Under the pieces are notes generated by a model. That model saw nothing but the letters and a program-made list of their open reading frames with translations, made no database searches and had not been told where the DNA came from. Of a stretch of 17,660 nucleotides of DNA, positions 13,613-17,660 are shown piece by piece. The position numbers and the translations under genes were made by a program. This DNA is from Candidatus Iainarchaeum sp. (GTDB lineage Archaea; Iainarchaeota; Iainarchaeia; Iainarchaeales; JAAZKV01): assembly GCA_028702895.1 (NCBI GenBank), contig JAQVNZ010000014.1, forward strand, positions 1 through 17,660, read 5' to 3'. Numbering within the stretch: position 1 is the stretch's first letter; each line of letters starts with the position of its first letter.

Positions 13613-13960
13613 TTACATATCATGAGTAGTCTTTATTTTTTTTATTGATCCACTCACAGTAATTGGAACTAGAATTACTTTTTTGTTTCTTATTTTTTTA
13701 ATAAAAGCTAATCCTGCAATTAATTCTATTTCTTTTCCACGTTTACATTTCAAAATTGTTTTATTATTCTTGTATAAAACTAGTCTTGGATTTATTTCAG
13801 CTAATCCTTTTGAACCAAAAAAACTTAATAATTCTATCCAAAAACCAAAATAAAAATCTTTTTCAGACAATGTGTCCCCAATAATTTCAAGTAACAAATA
13901 TCTTTTCTTTTCCCTTTGAGAAGAAGGAATTGTTTTTTTCTTTTTCTTTTCAATGTTCAT
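13613..13960 (-). CDS. rnp2: Ribonuclease P protein component Pop5 (Rnp2)
   Basis: A 115-residue protein subunit of archaeal RNase P. It pairs with Rpp30 to activate the catalytic RNA that trims tRNA 5' ends. Seen: RYLLLEIIGDTLSEKDFYFG (20-39, the family opening), FGSKGLAEINPRLVLY, LKCKRGKEIELIAGLAFIKK and the closing VSGSIKKIK (usual VSGTI). The basic N-terminus (IEKKKKKT) is extra. The gene lies 15 bases after rpp30, the expected partner. Confidence 0.88.
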   Translation of the reverse strand: MNIEKKKKKTIPSSQREKKRYLLLEIIGDTLSEKDFYFGFWIELLSFFGSKGLAEINPRLVLYKNNKTILKCKRGKEIELIAGLAFIKKIRNKKVILVPITVSGSIKKIKTTHDM

Positions 13961-13975
13961 AAAAAATCATTACTC

Positions 13976-14527
13976 TTATTTTAAAATAAAACTTTTTTTG
14001 ATTAAATCTTTTTTTAATCCAAGCATTTGTGCAAAACATTCTCTTATTTTAGAATGTTTTAAATTAAAAGGATCCTTACAACCAGATGCCACTAAAAAAT
14101 TTGTTTGCTTTTTATTACAATATCTTACAACTTCTAAATAATTTTTCCAATATAAATGTCTTTCAAAACTATTCTTTTCTAATAATTCTTCTAACATTAA
14201 AACAACAGTAGTATTATTATCAAAAAGTTTTTTTGCTAAACCCAAATCAAAAAATTGTTTATCATTACTTGGTTGTATTAAAAAATCAGCTTTTATTCTT
14301 ACAGCAAATTCGTTTTTTTTAACAGATCCACCAAAAACAGCTTTTTTCTTTTTTTTTATTTTATTTAAATCAGTTTTTTCGTCAACTAAATAACAAGGAA
14401 TGAATTCTTTTTTTTTTGCAACTTGCTCGTCAATTTCATTTTCAACAAGAACAATAACTTTTTCTTTAAAATAAGTGCCAATTTGAAGTAATTCCTTTAC
14501 AGGTTGTTTGTAAACTATGTCTACCAT
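13976..14527 (-). CDS. rnp3: Ribonuclease P protein component Rpp30 (Rnp3)
   Basis: A 183-residue TIM-barrel-type RNase P subunit, somewhat short for the family (often 205-240). Seen: MVDIVY opening strand, KAVFGGSVKKNEFAVRIKADFLIQPSN (the 'GG...R.....DxLxxP' core), FDLGLAKKLFDNNTTVVLML, and FLVASGCKDPFNLKHSKI, matching the conserved SGA..p..lR end. The middle is compressed and Lys-rich (KKKKK around 57-62). GTGAGAG precedes ATG 14527. It sits between eL15 and Pop5, as in other archaeal superoperons. Confidence 0.87.
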   Translation of the reverse strand: MVDIVYKQPVKELLQIGTYFKEKVIVLVENEIDEQVAKKKEFIPCYLVDEKTDLNKIKKKKKAVFGGSVKKNEFAVRIKADFLIQPSNDKQFFDLGLAKKLFDNNTTVVLMLEELLEKNSFERHLYWKNYLEVVRYCNKKQTNFLVASGCKDPFNLKHSKIRECFAQMLGLKKDLIKKSFILK

Positions 14528-14569
14528 ACTCTCACAATCATTACTCTGCCTTTGGCAATAAACTAAAAA

Positions 14570-15169
14570 TTATTTGCTAGCATTATTTTTATTAATTTTT
14601 TTCTTTCTAACATACTTTCGTTTATTACTTTTATTATCATCTTTACTAGTTCCACCAGCAAAAGTTTTTCCTCTTTCGGCCCTTCCTTGTTGGCCAATTA
14701 CTAAAAACGATAATTCTTTGTCATTAACTATTGTTGAAGCTAATCTATCAACTAAGACAACTTCATAATAATGACTTCTTCCATCTTCAGCAACTTTATA
14801 AGATCCAATTGTTTCAGCATTCTCGAATTTTTTTGAAGCTCTTTGTTCAGCAATTGCTCTAATACTAACTTTTCTAGTTAATTTTGCTTGACCTTGTCTT
14901 TTTGGTCTTCTTTTATTTTTTGGTCTATGATAAGTTCCAGACCCTTTTCTAACTCTAACTCTTGCAACAAAAATTCCTTGTTTTGATTTATAACCAATTT
15001 TTTTAGCAGAAACTAGGTTAGTTGGTTTATCAACTTTAACAATCGCTCTTTTTTCTTTTCTAAATTCAATTTCTCTTTTTTGCATTAAAGAACCATAATT
15101 ATAATTCTTGTCTTCAAGACTTTTCCATTCATTTTGAATTGTTTTTGAAATATATTTACTTGCACCCAT
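14570..15169 (-). CDS. rpl15e: Large ribosomal subunit protein eL15
   Basis: A 199-residue ribosomal protein of normal family length. Recognised by MGASKYISKTIQNEW (start), YGSLMQKREIEFRKEK, the RNA-binding VARVRVRKGSGTYHRPKNKR run, NAETIGSYKVAEDGRSHYYEV and GQQGRAERGKTFAGGTS near the end. The C-terminus is a basic Lys/Asn tail. GTG 15178 is in frame upstream, but MGASKY is the conserved N-terminus and AGTGAT precedes ATG 15169. A second, unused GGTGAG lies 27 bases upstream. Confidence 0.97.
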   Translation of the reverse strand: MGASKYISKTIQNEWKSLEDKNYNYGSLMQKREIEFRKEKRAIVKVDKPTNLVSAKKIGYKSKQGIFVARVRVRKGSGTYHRPKNKRRPKRQGQAKLTRKVSIRAIAEQRASKKFENAETIGSYKVAEDGRSHYYEVVLVDRLASTIVNDKELSFLVIGQQGRAERGKTFAGGTSKDDNKSNKRKYVRKKKINKNNASK

Positions 15170-15220
15170 AAAAATCACTATTTAATTGCTCACCAATAAG
15201 AAATCTTTCATTAAAAAGCA

Positions 15221-15228
15221 TTTATAAA
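15221..15228 (-). promoter_or_regulatory. TATA element of eL15
   Basis: TTTATAAA lies just downstream of the small upstream ORF and about 55 bases before the eL15 ATG. A start near 15198 would give a leader of about 30 bases that carries the GGTGAG copy and AGTGAT. Confidence 0.4.
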
Positions 15229-15233
15229 ACTAA

Positions 15234-15359
15234 CTATTTTATTCTTAATTTTGCTCTAATCACCACATTACTCAACCTTGAACTAGCAAAAAAATTAGCG
15301 CTCCTAAATATTTTTTGTGCAACACGATGCTTTAAGCCCACTGGTTTTCTAACAATCAT
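15234..15359 (-). CDS. Unrecognised 41-residue basic protein upstream of eL15
   Basis: A short frame that begins MIVRKPVGLKHRVAQKIFRS and ends VVIRAKLRIK. It has 11 Lys/Arg, one His and no Asp or Glu, so net charge is about +11, like small ribosomal or RNA-binding proteins. AGTGAG lies 3 bases before ATG 15359, the same arrangement as eL43 and the cupin gene. A TATA-like ATTTAAAA (15392-15399) would start the message about 10 bases before the ATG. Its codons and composition look richer than the surrounding spacer. I do not recognise the family; it does not look like eL39, eL40 or eL41. An untranslated RNA or chance frame is the alternative. Confidence 0.5.
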   Translation of the reverse strand: MIVRKPVGLKHRVAQKIFRSANFFASSRLSNVVIRAKLRIK

Positions 15360-15391
15360 TTTCTCACTAAACACTTAATTAATATTTCATT

Positions 15392-15399
15392 ATTTAAAA
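15392..15399 (-). promoter_or_regulatory. TATA-like element at the head of the superoperon
   Basis: TTTTAAAT on the minus strand lies 33-40 bases before ATG 15359. On the plus strand the same short spacer must also hold the Ncs6 promoter; TTAATTAA (15375-15382) is about 26 bases before ATG 15406. The two promoters therefore overlap face to face. Confidence 0.35.
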
Positions 15400-15405
15400 T
15401 TAACT

Positions 15406-16434
15406 ATGAAACAAGAAAAAACTATTGATTTACTCGCAAAAAAAGCAAATATTTCAAAACATATTTTAAAATGTGATAAATGCAATAATGAAAGTATTAT
15501 TAGTTTAGAGTATGGGCCACATAATTTTTGTAAAAATCATTTTAACAAATTTTTTAAAGCTAGGTTTAAGAAAACGATTAGAAAATATTCGCTTTTCAAA
15601 TCTAAAGAAAAATTGTTAATTGCAGTTTCAGGAGGAAAAGATTCAATCCTTGCATTAAACTTATTACACGAATTTTATTCAAAAAGTAATCCCATGCAAG
15701 TTCTTATTGTTGATGAAGGAGTTAATGGATACAGAAATAATGCAATTAAATTAACAATAGACACTTGTAAAAAATTTAAAATAAAATGTAATGTTATATC
15801 ATTTAGAGAAAAATTTAATATTACAAATGATGAATTAATGCCAATTTTATTAAATAATCCAAAACTTGGAGGAACTTGTGCTTTTTGCGGAACTATTCGT
15901 AGAAATATAATGAATAGTTTTGCTAAAGAAATAAATGCAGATAAAATTGTTACAGGACATAATCTTGATGATGAAGTTCAAAGTTTTGTAATGAATGTTT
16001 TTAACAATGAAATTGATAGGATAATTAAAAGTAGCGTGCAACAAAAAAAAGTAAAAAATATAAGCTTTGTAAAAAGAATAAAACCTCTTTATGAAACTCC
16101 TGAAAAAGAAATTATTGCGTATTGTGAATTTAATAAAATAAAACATTATTCTCAAGATGGTTGCCCTTATAGTTGGACTGCTAAAAGAAATGAATATAGA
16201 AAAATGTTAAACCAATTTGAAATTAAATTTCCTGGAACAGGTCATTCTATTTTAAGATTTAATGAAAATTTAAACAAAATATTAAAAAACAATGAAAACG
16301 AAATTAATATTTTTAATAAAAAAATTAAGGAGTGCAAAATTTGTGACGAGCCAACACAAAAAGAATTTTGTAAAACTTGTGAAATGATACAAAAGATTAA
16401 AAATGAAAAAACAAAACTTGAAAAAATAGTTTAA
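15406..16434 (+). CDS. TtuA/Ncs6-type tRNA 2-thiolation enzyme
   Basis: A 342-residue PP-loop ATPase that adenylates and thiolates a tRNA uridine (s2U34 or s2T54), using a ubiquitin-like sulfur carrier in archaea. Domains in order: N-terminal zinc finger (C23-x2-C26, C42, H45), PP-loop SGGKDS (75-80), TCAFCGTIRR with CxxC (158-161) for the Fe-S cluster or persulfide, GHNLDDE (184-190), PLYETPEKEIIAYC, and a C-terminal zinc ribbon (C310, C313, C322, C325). Both metal sites and the PP-loop are intact. ATG 15406 has no ribosome binding site and is likely leaderless. It is divergent from the superoperon. TtuA and Ncs6 cannot be separated from the sequence alone. Confidence 0.9.
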   Translation: MKQEKTIDLLAKKANISKHILKCDKCNNESIISLEYGPHNFCKNHFNKFFKARFKKTIRKYSLFKSKEKLLIAVSGGKDSILALNLLHEFYSKSNPMQVLIVDEGVNGYRNNAIKLTIDTCKKFKIKCNVISFREKFNITNDELMPILLNNPKLGGTCAFCGTIRRNIMNSFAKEINADKIVTGHNLDDEVQSFVMNVFNNEIDRIIKSSVQQKKVKNISFVKRIKPLYETPEKEIIAYCEFNKIKHYSQDGCPYSWTAKRNEYRKMLNQFEIKFPGTGHSILRFNENLNKILKNNENEINIFNKKIKECKICDEPTQKEFCKTCEMIQKIKNEKTKLEKIV

Positions 16435-16445
16435 AATAATAATAT

Positions 16446-16497
16446 AAAACAATAAAAAGAACAAAGAAATTAAAACAATAAAAAGAACAAAGAAATT
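16446..16497. repeat. Perfect 26-bp tandem duplication
   Basis: Two identical 26-base units (16446-16471 and 16472-16497), A-rich, starting AAAACAATAAAAAGAAC. They lie in the convergent spacer just after the Ncs6 stop. A third copy breaks off after four bases. This is probably replication slippage, and so recent that no base has diverged. Confidence 0.85.
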
Positions 16498-16504
16498 AAA
16501 AAAA
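16498..16504 (-). terminator. Oligo-T terminator of the coiled-coil gene
   Basis: T7 on the minus strand, about 43 bases past the stop at 16547. Typical archaeal oligo-T stop in a convergent spacer. Confidence 0.35.
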
Positions 16505-16530
16505 TAATTTTTAAAATAGGATTAAATGTA

Positions 16531-16537
16531 TTTTTTT
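16531..16537 (+). terminator. Oligo-T terminator of the Ncs6-type gene
   Basis: T7 on the plus strand, about 97 bases past the Ncs6 stop. Further T-runs follow inside the convergent coiled-coil gene. Confidence 0.35.
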
Positions 16538-16546
16538 AAAAATTTA

Positions 16547-17660
16547 TTATTTTTTCGTTTTTTTATTAGAAAATTCTTTTTCAAAATAATTTGCAATTGA
16601 TTTTTCAAACTTAGTTAACTCATCAATTTTAGCATCAATAATAATTGTTTTTTCCCCAATTTCTTTTGAAACTAATTCGTTTTGAATATTTATTTTTTCT
16701 ATAGCTTGATTTATTTTTTGTAAATTATCATCCATATTATTTAAGAATTCTTTTTTGAATTGATCCAAAATTTTTATTTTTTGACCCAGACCATCTAAAT
16801 TAATATCTTTTTCAATTGATTTTAATTTATTTAATTTTAATTCTAACTCTTCTAATAATTCATCAGCTTTTTGTATTGCAAGATTTTCTATTTTAATTTC
16901 TGCTTCATGCAATAAACCTTGAGCAATATTTTTTTCAAATTCAAGTGTTTTGTTTATCCTATTATCTAAACTTTCTAATTGAGTTTTAGCATCATCAATA
17001 AATTTTTGTGCTTGCGATTTACTTTTTATTAATTCTGAATTTACTTCAATAATCAATTGAGCTTTAGTTTTTTTAGCATCATCAAGATTTTTTTTAATTT
17101 CAATTAACATTTCTTGTTGTTGTTGTTTTGAAGATTCTATTTGAAAAATAATATTATTCAAATTAGTAGATTCTTTTTTTATTTCAGCGATTTTAGAATC
17201 TATAATAAAAGAAATTTCTCTTTGTTTTTGATTAAGAGCTTCTCTATTACTAGCCATCATTAAATCTTTTTGAGATTCTAAAAGAATTTTAAATTTCCCA
17301 GTTTCTTTTTTAACTGCGTCTTCAACTTTTAATGCGATTAAACCATCAATATCATTCTTTATTTTTTTCATTTCATCTAATCTTGAATTTACTGCAACAA
17401 CAATCCCTTTTTTCCATAATTCTTCAATAGAATCATTTGAATTCCTTTCATTAGAATTTGTTTTTGAAAATTCGCTATTATTAACAAATTTGGACTCGGA
17501 CCCTATTTTATTAGACTCACTATTTTGTTTAAATTTTAAACTTTCTCTTTGTTTATTAAAACTAGATTGATTATTCAAATTAGAATGTTTTTCAATAAAA
17601 CCTGAAATGAACTTATCATCTGATTCCTCATCATTTTCTAAATCAGATTCATTTTCAACT
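16547..17660 (-). CDS. Long coiled-coil protein (5' end outside window)
   Basis: The frame stays open from the stop at 16547 to the window edge, so the true start lies beyond 17660. The TTG at 17578 is not a convincing start. At least 371 residues are visible. The first 28 or so are acidic (SDLENDEESDD), then come about 50 Ser/Asn-rich low-complexity residues. The rest is almost unbroken coiled coil with Lys/Glu/Leu/Ile heptads, including a Gln run (SSKQQQQEML) and the basic end SNKKTKK. No membrane segment, signal peptide or enzyme motif is seen in this part. Such proteins act as spacers, scaffolds or SMC-like structural parts, and nothing here decides between them. Confidence 0.75.
   Translation of the reverse strand, partial: VENESDLENDEESDDKFISGFIEKHSNLNNQSSFNKQRESLKFKQNSESNKIGSESKFVNNSEFSKTNSNERNSNDSIEELWKKGIVVAVNSRLDEMKKIKNDIDGLIALKVEDAVKKETGKFKILLESQKDLMMASNREALNQKQREISFIIDSKIAEIKKESTNLNNIIFQIESSKQQQQEMLIEIKKNLDDAKKTKAQLIIEVNSELIKSKSQAQKFIDDAKTQLESLDNRINKTLEFEKNIAQGLLHEAEIKIENLAIQKADELLEELELKLNKLKSIEKDINLDGLGQKIKILDQFKKEFLNNMDDNLQKINQAIEKINIQNELVSKEIGEKTIIIDAKIDELTKFEKSIANYFEKEFSNKKTKK

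Noticed and set aside
15182..15211. Nine-codon frame (MKDFLLVSN) before eL15 as a regulatory upstream ORF
   Set aside because: Its ATG lies upstream of the start predicted from the eL15 TATA element, and it has no ribosome binding site. It can be reconsidered only if transcripts start further upstream.
1..17660. tRNA or rRNA genes, CRISPR arrays, insertion sequences
   Set aside because: I saw no T-loop/anticodon-arm patterns, no regularly spaced repeats and no transposase-like frame. A covariance-model search would be needed to exclude tRNAs fully.

Overview
The window is a very AT-rich piece of an archaeal chromosome. The decisive evidence is the archaeal exosome/proteasome superoperon, which runs on the minus strand from about 15.4 kb down to 7.3 kb. 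Its order is eL15, Rpp30, Pop5, proteasome alpha, SBDS, Rrp4, Rrp41, Rrp42, eL43, Rpo12, Pcc1, prefoldin beta, then a DHH phosphoesterase. Ribosome binding sites are GGTGA/AGTGA-like, several promoters look leaderless with a TATA element about 26 bases before the ATG, and genes are tightly packed with ATGA overlaps. The strong AT bias, lysine/asparagine-rich proteins, class II LysRS and bacterial-type SerRS would fit a DPANN archaeon (Woesearchaeota/Pacearchaeota-like). That placement is inference.

Layout. 1-630 (minus) is the 5' part of lysS, cut by the window edge. 829-1956 (plus) is trpS, coupled to an unrecognised basic protein (1956-2690). A small cupin (2819-3205) and serS (3475-4758) follow, so three aminoacyl-tRNA synthetases lie within 5 kb. 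4846-5748 (minus) is a two-gene unit: a winged-helix regulator and a V4R-domain sensor that is split by a frameshift in a G5 run. Facing it is a plus-strand pair: a PHP-domain phosphoesterase (5898-6809) and a small helix-turn-helix protein (6806-7213). The 149-base divergent spacer holds three dyad-symmetric sites. 7270-15359 (minus) is the superoperon, with a previously unlisted, acid-free 41-aa basic ORF as its possible first gene and a separate promoter region before eL43. 15406-16434 (plus) is a TtuA/Ncs6-type tRNA 2-thiolation enzyme. 16547-17660 (minus) is the 3' part of a long coiled-coil protein that runs off the window.

How it works together. The superoperon joins RNA 3'-end processing and decay (exosome), tRNA 5' processing (RNase P proteins), protein turnover (proteasome), ribosome maturation (SBDS), ribosomal proteins, an RNA polymerase subunit, tRNA t6A synthesis (Pcc1/KEOPS) and chaperoning (prefoldin). 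The flanking synthetases and Ncs6 keep the theme of tRNA charging and modification. The accessory part is the 4.8-7.2 kb regulator/sensor/phosphoesterase locus, which is the best candidate here for an uncharacterised ligand-responsive system. I saw no tRNA or rRNA gene, transposon or CRISPR array, and there is no gene-free stretch above 300 bases.
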